Assembly (NCBI GenBank): GCA_036850905.1
Contig: CM072092.1
Span: 16,850,501-16,914,500 of the forward strand
From: Luffa acutangula
Taxonomy: Eukaryota > Streptophyta > Magnoliopsida > Cucurbitales > Cucurbitaceae
Direction of reading: 5' to 3'
Length of the DNA: 64,000 nucleotides
Shown: positions 12,672 to 22,270 of the stretch, piece after piece
How positions within the stretch are numbered: the stretch's first letter is position 1
Layout of the letters: each line of letters starts with the position of its first letter
Notes under the pieces: model-generated
Seen by the model: only the letters and a program-made list of their open reading frames with translations
What the model was told of the DNA's origin: nothing
Database searches by the model: none
Translations under genes and position numbers: made by a program

Positions 12672-13075
12672 CTTTATTGACGCTTGGCTTTTTACATTTA
12701 TTGACGCTTGTGTCAAAAAAACGTCAATAAAAGTATCATTTGTACTTTAAAATAAATTATTAATAAATAAATAGATATATTGACGGTTTTATGGTGTCAA
12801 GAAATGATATGATTTATGTTGAGGGACAAAAAGAGTCAATAAATGTGATTAAAAGCGTACTTTAAGTAGATTTTCGTCCAACTCCGCTTTTTCACATAGT
12901 TGACGGACAAAAACCATTAATGAAAAGAGTTTTGTTGACGGTTTTTATTGACGCTTATTAGCCGTCAATAAAAACCGCATTCATTGACGGCTAATAAGCG
13001 TCAATAAACATTACTATATTGACGTGCAATAAATGACAATATTAATGGACTTTCTTGACGGGTATTAAACGCCAA
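12672..13075. repeat. Left subterminal repeat array of the CACTA element
   Basis: About nine imperfect palindromic units of the form ATTGACGSNNNNTAAGCGTCAATAAA. The clearest are at 12947-12979 and 12981-13010 (ATTGACGGCTAATAAGCGTCAAT). In En/Spm elements such subterminal units bind a transposon-encoded protein; that role here is inferred. Confidence 0.8.
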
Positions 13076-15705
13076 AAAATTTATCCTTTTTTGGGATTTT
13101 GGATTTAAGTTTAAATTGCTCCCAAATTTGGAGTGATTTTAGGAGTTTAATTTGAGTTTTTAGTTAGAAAAGAGATAAAGTTGGAAAAAAGAAAAGAAAC
13201 CAAGACTCTCTTTTTGTTTTGTTTATTTGGATGGATTAAGAGAAATAAAAGAAAAAGGAAAAAACAAGAAATAAAGAAAAGAAAAGAAAAAAAAACCTAA
13301 GCATCTTCATTCTCTCTTTTTCCCTCTCCCAATGACAGTTTTTCCGTTCGTGCAAATTTGAGCACATTTTGAGCGGCTGAGTTCTCCAGTCACGATGTTG
13401 AGCGGCTGAGTTCTTCTCCAGCATACATCCTCGAGCAGCAATCACACCTACAATGAAATTTCGTGGTTGGCGACGCTCACGACCCCGATGGCGCAACATT
13501 GTTGCTCCGACGCTTCCTCCTCATTTACTTCAATCCTCCAACGGTCTTGCTCCCTTCTCTACCGATTGAAGCAACACCCACGCAAGAGCCAGCGATTCCA
13601 CAACCATAGGAGTCGTTTTTGTGAGTTTTGACGTTACCCAATTCGAATCAAACCCGAATTCAATCTGGTATGTGAACTACGTAGTTTCTGAATCATATTT
13701 ATTAAGCTATTCTGTTAAATTCGATTTTAGGAAATTTTTGTTCTAATTGAAGTAAAACTTTGATAGGTTAGGATTGTTCATATAAGAAAAAAGTGGTGGT
13801 TTTTGTGATTACTCATGAATAATTCTTAAATTCAATATACCCAAAGGTCATACAAAGTTAGCTATATATACCGTCACTGATTTGAAAAAATGAAAAAGAA
13901 AATTCAAACATGAAAAATAGAGAAGATACAGAGTAATTGAGGAAATACAGAACACAGTTGTACCAAAAGTATGTTCCATTAGCTGCTTCTTGTTGTTGTC
14001 AAGGATTCCATTTAGCTAGTCTTAATGATTTTTACTGCACAAGTCGCTCCAGATTATTAGCAGGAGGATTTTGAATTGATGGAGAAAATTTGTGTTGGCT
14101 AATTTTCAACTTTTTGAATAATAACCAGCTTTACATAATCATATTGTGATTTGTCTGGTTTGATCCTTTGTTGTCAACGGTCTTGGTTGCCACGTGGTTG
14201 ATTCTTCATGTGTTGTCATGTAGGATTTTGTGGAGTGAAAACTTCCTCCTCTGGTTTAACTTTTGTGTTGTATGCTTTCCTTTGGGCTATTTACAAGGAT
14301 GATGATGTTCAATTGTGTTTCTCCTCTCTATCAGCCACCAAAATTGTGTCATGGTAGTTCTTTTGCTCACTTTAATTTTAATTTGTTAAGAGTGAAACAA
14401 ATTGCTAAATTAAAATTGATTAAGAACTCACCACAAGTTTATTTAGTGAAAAATAATTCTAGGTTAGTAATGCACATTAAGGATTTTACCAAACTAGTAA
14501 GTTTTGATATAGTTCTGTAGACTACTTGACATGTTTTAGGTTGATCTACTTTCTGTCTTTTCTATGGAATTTGAAAAATATTGTATTAGTATGTTCCAGG
14601 TGATAGACAATAGAAGTTGTATAAGAAATCACATAACATATTTATAGGATATATATTATAATTTGAGCAACTTTCTAGTTTCTATGGACTAGGATGATAC
14701 TCGACCCTTGGTTCTCTAGGTAGGACCAACACTGGCAAATATTTTCCTGATTATAAGATCACTTGCAAGTTAAATATCTCATACTTTTTGGAGACATTCT
14801 TCAAAGTATTTGTTGTTTGCACTTACACCTTTTTTATTTTTGTTTATGTTGGTTAAATTTACTACAGATGAAGAATTTTGTAATCCTTCAAAGTTTTTGC
14901 TACTGATACTGCTAACTCTCTGGACTCTAGAGTCCAACCCATTGGAATTAGAGTTGCAAGACAACCATAGTACATGAAGTTTTACTCTTGTGCATATTCA
15001 ATAGCAAGAACTTGGCTTCAATTGCTACACCCTTTATAGACAAACAGTGGTGCCCGATCGTGAAACTTCTTGTTGAGTGTCTGACGGCACGTGTTGTCAC
15101 ACATGATTAAAATTCTCACTTGTCTCTGGTCAGATTTTTCTTAGCAAGTAATAGTTTTTTGTTAAAAATGTGTATTTCATGTTTTATTCTCTTATGTACT
15201 TTGTTCACTCTCAGAAACCTTCGTGACAATTTTCCTTTTGCTTCGAAATTTGTAGGGTTTAAATCAGAAATTGATCAAATGTCTCCTTCACTGGGGCGCT
15301 ATATGCAATTTTCTTGAAGGAATCTTGTATTTAATAGCTTGCCAAGGTAATGACAAACTTTTTACGTTAAAATTTCTATATAGTTCTGCATTGCTCGCTA
15401 TCTAACACATTTTTCATTCAAAATTCTACTTGCTCAATTTTAAATTTACGTTATACCGACAAAACTTTGTACCTAGTATAAGTCATAAAACAATTATTTA
15501 TGGTTTAATTTTAAGGTACATGACAATTCTATTTGTTCGTTTTTTTTTTTTTTTGGAAGAGAGTCAAATCAAAAGGCCAAAATTTTGAGGGTAATGCTAC
15601 TAAATTTGTTATGCCACGATTGCACATTGTAAATACTATCCTACCTTGTTTTTTTCTTTTTGGTACATCACAATTCCATAACCATTTATCTTTCTTTCAT
15701 CTCAG
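13076..15705. other. Interior of the CACTA element without an identifiable gene
   Basis: A purine-rich stretch (13090-13300) is followed by a GC-richer segment at 13330-13630 that resembles the transcribed 5' part of a plant gene, with a short frame from the ATG at 13452. A possible exon lies at 15254-15347 (after TTTGTAG, before GTAATG; one frame reads GLNQKLIKCLLHWGAICNF), but its phase does not fit the next exon-like segment. I recognise no protein family here. Confidence 0.35.
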
Positions 15706-16374
15706 AAAGGGATTATCCTTTGAGTTAGATGGGCTTGATTTTTGTCCAGATGATCTTCGCAAACAATTGAAAGCTCTTCAACCGGTGTAATTTCTCACCT
15801 ATAGTCTTTGAAGAAGAAACTTATTGAAAGTTTAGTTCATCTTTTGAATTTTCTTTGTTGTGTAATTTCTCACCTATAGTCTTTGAAGAAGAAACTTATT
15901 GAAAGTTTAGTTGATCTTTTGAATTTTCTTTGTTTGACTTGTTTTTTTATGTCATTGTATATTTTAAAACCTTCGAGACCGTTCTTTGTGACACAATAAT
16001 TAGTATTCAGTGAATTATCTCTTCTAAAGAACGTCAACTTGTAAAGGTCTTGAACCTTTATTTCATCATTGTAAGCGCAAGCGGCACTCTAAAGAATCAT
16101 TTGGAGACTTCACAAATTGCTTGGTGAGTGTGTGAAGGGTCTAAAATTATGAAAAGATCTTTTGGTTATTGTCTTACTTTAATTGATAAAACTATGGTAA
16201 TTTTAATTAATCGCAGGGATTTGAGAAGCTCAAAGAGCTGGTTAGCAAATGGGATAGTCACGTGCTTGCACCAACACGTTACAACCTGAAGCTTTTTGCT
16301 AATAAGAATATGTACGACACCATGGACGACCTCGTAAAGCTTCACAGAATAAGAATGGGAGGAATGATGATTTG
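15706..16374 (+). pseudogene. Two exon-like segments of an unidentified captured gene inside the CACTA element
   Basis: The segment 15706-15784 follows a pyrimidine-rich acceptor (TTTCTTTCATCTCAG) and is followed by GTGTAA. It encodes KGLSFELDGLDFCPDDLRKQ and LKALQP. The segment 16217-16374 lies between AATCGCAG and the strong donor GTAAGA and encodes GFEKLKELVSKWDSHVLAPT, then RYNLKLFANKNMYDTMDDLV, then KLHRIRMGGMM. The first ends on a complete codon and the second starts on one, so they splice in phase. I do not recognise the protein. The likeliest reading is transduplication of part of a host gene by the transposon, with no evidence that it is expressed. Confidence 0.45.
15787..15935. repeat. 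Tandem duplication of about 73 bp
   Basis: The sequence beginning TGTAATTTCTCACCTATAG occurs twice head to tail, at 15787 and 15860, with one visible base difference (GTTCATC versus GTTGATC). It lies within the putative intron between the two exon-like segments of the CACTA element. Confidence 0.85.
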
Positions 16375-17159
16375 GTAAGAGAACTTGTTTAAATTTTGTT
16401 GCATGTTAATAGGGTGAACGAGTGCAATAGTCTCATTCTTTCCTTGGGCTTGTTACTGTTTTGTAAGAGTTGGAATGAATGGATGCTGCTGGATTTGGTA
16501 TAATTTTGTACCTAAGTTAATTGTTTGTCTGTATGAGCTTTGTATTTACCATTTTCTTGGATTAATTTTTGTATCTTATTTTAGGGTTGCTTCTAATAAA
16601 ATTATCTCCTTTCCAGCTTCTCTTGTGATATGTTTTGTTTAGTTTGGTAAGTTGAGATGTTATTGTTGATAATCTAAGTAATGTTTGGTTCGCTATGTTG
16701 AGCCTTTCCAAAATAAGGTTGTCGGAAATGTGTCGTGTTGTTTATGTCATGCTGGAGAGCTTCTAACCAGAAGAGTTAGAATGTAGTCAAAAAGTTGGTT
16801 GATTTTTGTTCAATATAGTAAAATAGAAGTAGGGTACAAAAAGGAAGAATAAACTTCTTCACGAGGTAAAGGAGTTGTAGAAGACTAAAGCTGAGGTAGA
16901 AGAAAATGGTGGTGAGCTTACATGACATGGTTTAGTTGGAAAATGTGTAATAATTGATGTAACAAGTTATGATAATGCAAATTGTGGTTTTTTTTTTTTT
17001 TTTGGTTGAGTACATCTAATGCAAATTGTTGTTGGTACTTTTAAATTAGCAAGTTGTGATAATGTAAATTTGAGATTTCTAGTAGTTTTGAGCAAATGCA
17101 GGTTGCACTAGAGGAATAAAAAGGATTGGGACGTTTTTTTTTTTAATTTTTCCAAATAC
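16375..17159. other. Interior CACTA sequence after the last exon-like segment
   Basis: No coding signal. The stretch is AT-rich with two T-runs (about 16989 and 17136) and leads into the right subterminal array. Confidence 0.4.
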
Positions 17160-17625
17160 GTATAGTTGACGGTTAAAAAATGTCATTGAAAACACAATAA
17201 TTGATGGATATTAATCGTCAATTAAAATATAATATTCAACAATTTAGCATGGTAATTTGACGGCTAATAAACGTCAATAAAAGACTTTATTGACAGTGTA
17301 AAGATGTCAATAAAGATAGATATATTGACATTTTAGGTCCTATAATTGATAAAGAAAAAATGCCAACATAAGTCTATATTGACGCTCTATAAATATCAAC
17401 AAAGGTGACTACGTTGACGCTTTATGAATACCATTGACGGATAAAATGTGTCAATAATGTCTTTGTTGATGGCTTATAAATGTCAACAACGACATCTTCG
17501 TTGACGTCCTATAAGCGTCAATGAAAACAGTAATATTGACGCTTTAGTTTTATTGATACCACTTCAATTGACTTCTAAAAACCGTCAATGAAAGTGATAG
17601 TTGATACTTTTTAGCCGTCAACAAA
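17160..17625. repeat. Right subterminal repeat array of the CACTA element
   Basis: About twelve TTGACG/CGTCAA units with TATAA-like centres, for example 17256-17282 (TTTGACGGCTAATAAACGTCAATA) and 17500-17525 (GTTGACGTCCTATAAGCGTCAATG). They mirror the left array in the inverse arrangement and end just inside the terminal inverted repeat. Confidence 0.8.
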
Positions 17626-17740
17626 GGCCAAATTTGTAGTAGTGACGTGAATAGCTCTCTCTAGTTTCAGGGATGATTTAGAGTGTGTGGCAATTATCCA
17701 CACTACGATCATTGTGTATTGGTGAACGCCAGTGACTGAG

Positions 17741-19154
17741 TGATAGCAAGCAGAAATGTCGCTATTTTAGTCTCAATTTATTAAGCTTTTTGGTGCTTTA
17801 ATCGTGTTTTTAATGAATATATTTAATGAATTTTGTTATTTGGTCCTTAGGAGCTAAGTTGGTGATTTTGGGAGAAAAAGAGCCAAAATTGAAGTAATTA
17901 TAGCCCAAATCCTAGCTTGATGCAATTGGAGGCCCAAAGAAGACATCTATGAAGAAAAGACCAAGAGAAATGAAGAAGAAGGCCCAAAAATCAGCCCAAA
18001 AGGAAGCTGAAAAATCTGGAAAATCGCAGCAGCGTCGAGACGCTTAGCAAGGCAGCGTCGCGACGCTGCCCTTTCTTGTTGCCCAAGCCGCGTGCGCAGC
18101 AGCGCCGCGACGCTTAGCAAGGCAGCGTCGCGACGCTACCCCTATTCCAGGCCTATAAATAGGCGCCCTTGGTGCCTCATTTCTCATCAATCAAGGAATC
18201 AATCAACCCATCACTCAATCCTTTCTTTCCTTTCTTAAGACTCCTTTTTTTGGAGCCCCTCTCAAGGCTTTTGAGCCTTTTTGAGAGGGTTCTTCTAGTG
18301 GGGAAATTTTGGGAATTTTGGGAAGCAATCATAGAGACTCGAGGAGTAGTCAGCGGGGGCTCCAAGCGTCAGCAAGGGGTTTTCAACGGTCAATTCCTTT
18401 CCTTTATGCTTTTTAATATGCTTTCCCTTGTAATTATTGTGGATATTATGTGTAGCTAAACCCCAATTTGGGGTCTTGAAATGAAATGGTAGTGGAAATA
18501 TTGTTATAATTTATTGTCTCTTGCCCATGTCCTAATTATTTGTATGGATGTGCTTAATGCTTTACTCAATCTGGCCAATTGTGTAATGATTCGGTTCTTA
18601 ATGGAAACTCGACGGAGAGAAATTAGGATAGATCATAATCCATACAACTAGTTTAATTGCCCGTTGTGACACCGGGATTAGTTGATTAAACTTAGATTCC
18701 TAAAATGAATCAGAGCGTAATAATTAATGATTTTTAATAGCGCTAAGGACACTTAGCTTGTTAAAATGAATTAATTACAATTAGGGGAAACCGACAGGAG
18801 AACCTATGTGATTAACGGAGATTCTAGGTTTATAATTAGTTGGGCAATGAGATAGGATAATTATAGCAATTATTCAGCTAACCATTGATTTTCAAGACCC
18901 CTCTTCCCGTTTAAAGAAAACTCTTTCTCCACATTTTGTTTCTGATTGATCAAATTTGTTTTCATTAATTGTCTTAAATTTAAATCCTTTTTATCATATG
19001 AACGTAGTCCCTAAATATTATTTCGCCTAAGTATTTTTAGTGCTCAAGAAATTCTAATTATTTGCTTAAGTTTCGCTTCGCCTCCCTGAGGATTCGATAC
19101 TCGGTATTACTACCGTTTTATATTACTTGCGGCCCGTGCACTTTGCGGTCATCA
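17741..19154 (+). repeat. Solo LTR C1 (element C family), plus strand
   Basis: A 1414-bp LTR from TGATAGCAAGCAGAAATGTC to ...GCGGTCATCA with the perfect duplication CTGAG (17736-17740 and 19155-19159). It is the same family as the 3' LTR of element C (22271-23617, reverse) and solo LTR C2 (39325-40740, reverse). U3 carries several GCCCA motifs (17905-18090), four AGCGTC/GACGCT palindromes (18031-18137) and a TATA box TATAAATA at 18154-18161. The final segment TTACTTGCGGCCCGTGC is shared with other families in the window. Confidence 0.92.
18031..18137 (+). promoter_or_regulatory. Palindrome array upstream of the LTR C1 TATA box
   Basis: Four 14-bp palindromes lie at 18031-18044 (AGCGTCGAGACGCT), 18054-18067 (AGCGTCGCGACGCT), 18101-18114 (AGCGCCGCGACGCT) and 18124-18137 (AGCGTCGCGACGCT). 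They form two copies of a 70-bp direct repeat and end 16 bp before the TATA box. A promoter or silencing role is inferred from position only. Confidence 0.65.
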
Positions 19155-19582
19155 CTGAGCTAGAGATAGCCAGTTGCCTAGTGCTTGATCGGTCGTACTT
19201 CATTGGGTTTGAAACATATCCCAAAAGATCCGAAGTTCCGGGAGGAATCCGCTAATAATACTGCGGGAAATGCATGATCAATAATATTGCTTGAGCATAT
19301 TTTAGAACAATCACTAAATCCTAACCAGCACCTGTCTTTAATCTGTCTATCTATTTGTTTACTTATTGTTCTGTCATTTATTTTGCTTCAGCATAATTCC
19401 AATAAAACCAAATCATTTTATTATTCTTGAAACCATTGGAAAGTTACACAAAAATAGGTAGAGTGGAAACTAATTCAGGGCTCAGATTGATAATATTACT
19501 TGCTGCAGACTGTGTATGCTTGCACAGGAATTCTAGAGTATTTTATATCATATTTTACTCACTCCAGGAACCCAACAGGTAC

Positions 19583-21229
19583 ATAAGGTGGGGGCGGCTC
19601 ATAAGGTGGTTCCACATCTGGAACAGATCCAGATACTCCAGCATCATTATTGCTGCCTCCAGCACCCTGACCATACTCCAACTCTTTCTCAGCAACAACA
19701 TTTTTATCACAATTATTTTCTACATCATGGTTTTTACTATGTTCTTTTCATTATTCTAGTGGCTTACCACTCCTTAAAGTTACTTCCTTTACCTGCTCCT
19801 TACCTTCCCTTCTAGGGTGTTCAGTATCTGAAGGAAGTTTCCCTTGAGGCCTTGCCTTCAGCTCATTAGCTAGCTGACCCACTTGCAATTCCAAGGCTCT
19901 CATTGAAGCTTGATTACTTTGAATTTTGGCATCTGTACGAGCCATATATTCTTTCATTATTTCCTCAAGAGAACTCTCTAAATTTTGCTGGGACAAAGCC
20001 TGCTTATTTTTCTGCGGCAATACTTGTGCTTTAGCAAATCTTGACTGGTTCACCTTTTGTTGTGGTTGCACATTACTTCCTTGTCCTCCCCATGCGAAGT
20101 TGGGGTGGTTGTGCCAACCTAGATTATAAAAGTTAGAATAAGGTTTATTCCTCTGATTACCTACAAAAAAAAAAAAAAAAAAACAGAAGCTGGATTGCTG
20201 GGGCAAAACTCGTAGTTGTGCTTTTCACCATAATAGACACATGCTTCCTCTACAACTTGTTTCACCACTGTAGCAGCCTCCACAGCTGGTGGTTGCTGAT
20301 GAATAACCATTATCACCTCTAACACACTCTTAACCTTTTTATTTGTGTCTCTAACATCCGACCATTGACAATTATTAGTTGATATTCTTTCTAAATTTTC
20401 ATGGGTTTCATTAAAAGTTTTTGCCAAAAGGGCCCCTCCAGCCGAAGGATCTACCATACCCTGGGTTGCTCCATTTAACCCATTGTAAAATGTTTCCATT
20501 TTGATACAATGTGGTAAACCATGGTGGGGACACTTTCGCAAAAGCTCATTAAGCCTCTCCCAAACCTCATTAAAAGTTTCATCTTCAAGTTGCCTAAACA
20601 CTACTATTTCACTCCGCAATTTAGCATTCCTAATTGGTGGAAAATACTTACTAAGAAATTTTTCCGCTAACTCATTCCATGTCCTAATTGATCCTCGAGC
20701 AAAAGAATTTAACCATGTCTTTGCTCCATCTCTAAGAGAATACAAGAACAAAGTTAATCTAAGGGCATCTCTAAGCACTCCTTGAATTACAAAAGAATCA
20801 CTAACTCCTAGAAAAGACTTGTGATATAAATGAGGGTCTTCATATGACAAACCATGGAATTGACCCACGGTTTGCAACATCTGAAATATTACCAGTTTCA
20901 TTTCAAAATTTTCTGTCTCAATTTGAGGACGTGCAATTCCTGGATTTATCTCATCAAACATTAGAAAAGCATACGGTCGAATGGCTCTGGCCCTATCGTT
21001 GCTACCAAGATAGGATTCTCAGCCTGATTATTTTGCTGTCCATTTTGCTCCAGCGGCAGATTTTGTTGTAGCACACGATTCTGGGAATCAAGTGGATCTT
21101 CTAGACCCTGCATGAGACAAGGCACATCAGCCATTGGATTTTGCTGTCTACGCTGCTCTCTCCTTCTTCTCCATAATGTCCTCCGATTTCTGGTTCAAGC
21201 TCAAACCTGACCCCAGGCGGATCATTCAT
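19583..21229 (-). pseudogene. Gag of Ath-2, broken
   Basis: The start at 21229 gives MNDPPGVRFELEPEI, then decays. The frame 20161-20961 encodes the capsid region (VGQFHGLSYEDPHLYHKSFLG, SLRDGAKTWLNSF, KYFPPIRNAKLRSEI, METFYNGLNGATQGMVD). The zinc-knuckle has lost its second Cys (CVYYGEKHNYEFC versus CVYCGENHNYEFC in Ath-3). A 19-A run at 20165-20183 shifts the frame into 19751-20206, which holds the C-terminal part (HPNFAWGGQG, ALELQVGQLANELKARPQGK, VTLRSGKPLE). Gag would package genomic RNA; this copy cannot. Confidence 0.85.
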
Positions 21230-21325
21230 GCACCAAACTCACACCTGCAAAAACAAAAGAAACAATCCAAAAGTTCGAGCACCAAACCACTAAAATGCAT
21301 ACACAAAACAGATCAGATAAAAACT

Positions 21326-22270
21326 TGTTGGGCTCCTAGAGTGAGTAAAAATAAGATGAAAATAGACTCTAGAACTTTTTGCAAGTATACACAATCCGCA
21401 ACAAGTAATAAGTATTTATCGAGTCCAGGGTCTGAATTAGCTCTCACTTTATCTATTTTATTTAGCTTTTCAATGGTTTCAAAGGTGGTTAAAATGATTG
21501 ATTTTTATAGGATGCTGAAGCAAAAGAAATGACAGAATAGAAAGTAAACAAATAAGCAGACAGATTAGAAATAAACGTTGGTCAGGATTTAGTAATTATT
21601 TTAAAAGATGCTCTAGCAATATTATTGATCAGGCAAAACTCTTGCAGTCTCATTAGCAGGATCCTCCCAAAACTCTGGATTTTTTAGAATATGTTTCAAC
21701 TCCAATGACGCACTACCGATCAAGCACTAGGCAACTGACTATCCCTAACTCAGTCACTGGCGTTCACCAATACACAATGGTCTAGTGTGATTAAATGTCA
21801 CACACTTCCCAAGTCATACCGAAACTAGGAAGTGATATTCATACCGGCTGGCCAAGCGGGCACAAAATTTAAATAAGCACAACAAATAATCAAGATGCAT
21901 CAAATCAACATATATTGCATAGAGATTATGCACAATAATTACATATTCCCTAACCAACACCTAAAGTTACTTAGTTTTAAGAGCACATGACAACACACGT
22001 TGCAATATGAGTAAGTGCATCAATAATTACAAAAAAATACAAGAAAATACTAATTCCCTTGATCAACTTCGTAATTGATGGTCTTCTTGTAGTCCCAAAT
22101 CTTTCTCCTCTAGTCGGCTCCCAATGATGGAAATGAGAAATGATATCTTCCCCAAGAGTGGAATGGATTTGACTTGGGCGGCTTTTCCCTTTTATAGAGT
22201 GAAGACAAGCTTGAATTAGGTTGACCTAGACACGTGGATGACTCTCCTTACTCCATAATTCTGAGAGTAG
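21326..22270 (-). repeat. 5' LTR of Ath-2, truncated by element C
   Basis: It starts TGTTGGGCTCCTAGAG at 21326 and matches the 3' LTR at 1623-2280 over its right part. It stops at 22270, where the element C LTR begins (TGTCGACGG). The distal end seen at 2281-2543 is missing here. The tRNA-Asp primer site expected just left of 21326 is deleted: Ath-3 has about 30 extra bases there. Confidence 0.85.

Larger units (their letters stand above)
12659..17644. mobile_element. CACTA-type DNA transposon, non-autonomous, about 5 kb
   Basis: The right end is the inverse of CACTACTACAAATTTGGCC (17626-17644). The left end reads CTACAAATTTGACC from 12659, so the outermost CACTA is missing or eroded there. 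The host LTR sequence ...CCGGTGTGA / GTGAATA... resumes on both sides, and a 3-bp TGA duplication is plausible. Both subterminal regions are packed with inverted TTGACG...CGTCAA units. No transposase reading frame is visible in the roughly 4 kb between them. The ends and subterminal repeats are characteristic of CACTA (En/Spm) elements; mobility would need a transposase from elsewhere. Confidence 0.82.
12008..19577 (+). mobile_element. Solo Athila LTR, plus strand, interrupted by a CACTA element and a solo LTR
   Basis: It begins TGATAACTGCCC at 12008 and ends ...GGAACCCAACA at 19577, flanked by the perfect duplication GGTAC (12003-12007 and 19578-19582). Removing the CACTA insertion and the C1 LTR leaves about 1165 bp, the length of the Ath-3 LTRs (1163 and 1166). 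The three surviving LTR pieces are 12008-12658, 17645-17740 and 19160-19577. The host gag-protease linker of Ath-2 is continuous across it. This is the only Athila LTR here in plus orientation. Confidence 0.92.
1623..22270 (-). mobile_element. Ath-2: old, multiply interrupted Athila-type Gypsy element
   Basis: Order on the minus strand from right to left: truncated 5' LTR (21326-22270), gag (19583-21229), protease (11225-12007), RT/RNase H/integrase (6314-11190, split), ORF3 (3796-5423) and truncated 3' LTR (1623-2543). It is interrupted by a solo D2 LTR at 8518-10434 and by a solo Athila LTR at 12008-19577 that carries further insertions. Both LTRs are cut by other elements: Ath-1 at 1622 and element C at 22271. 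Every coding region has stops or frameshifts and the primer binding site is deleted, so the copy is dead. It is related closely enough to Ath-3 to serve as an alignment partner. Confidence 0.88.

Noticed and set aside
13236..13499. 87-aa minus-strand frame in the CACTA interior
   Set aside because: Low-complexity Phe tail from an A-rich run, no homology recognised, and the gene-like signals there are on the plus strand.
21134..21532. 132-aa plus-strand frame at the Ath-2 gag/LTR boundary
   Set aside because: Spans antisense gag, leader and LTR; chance frame.
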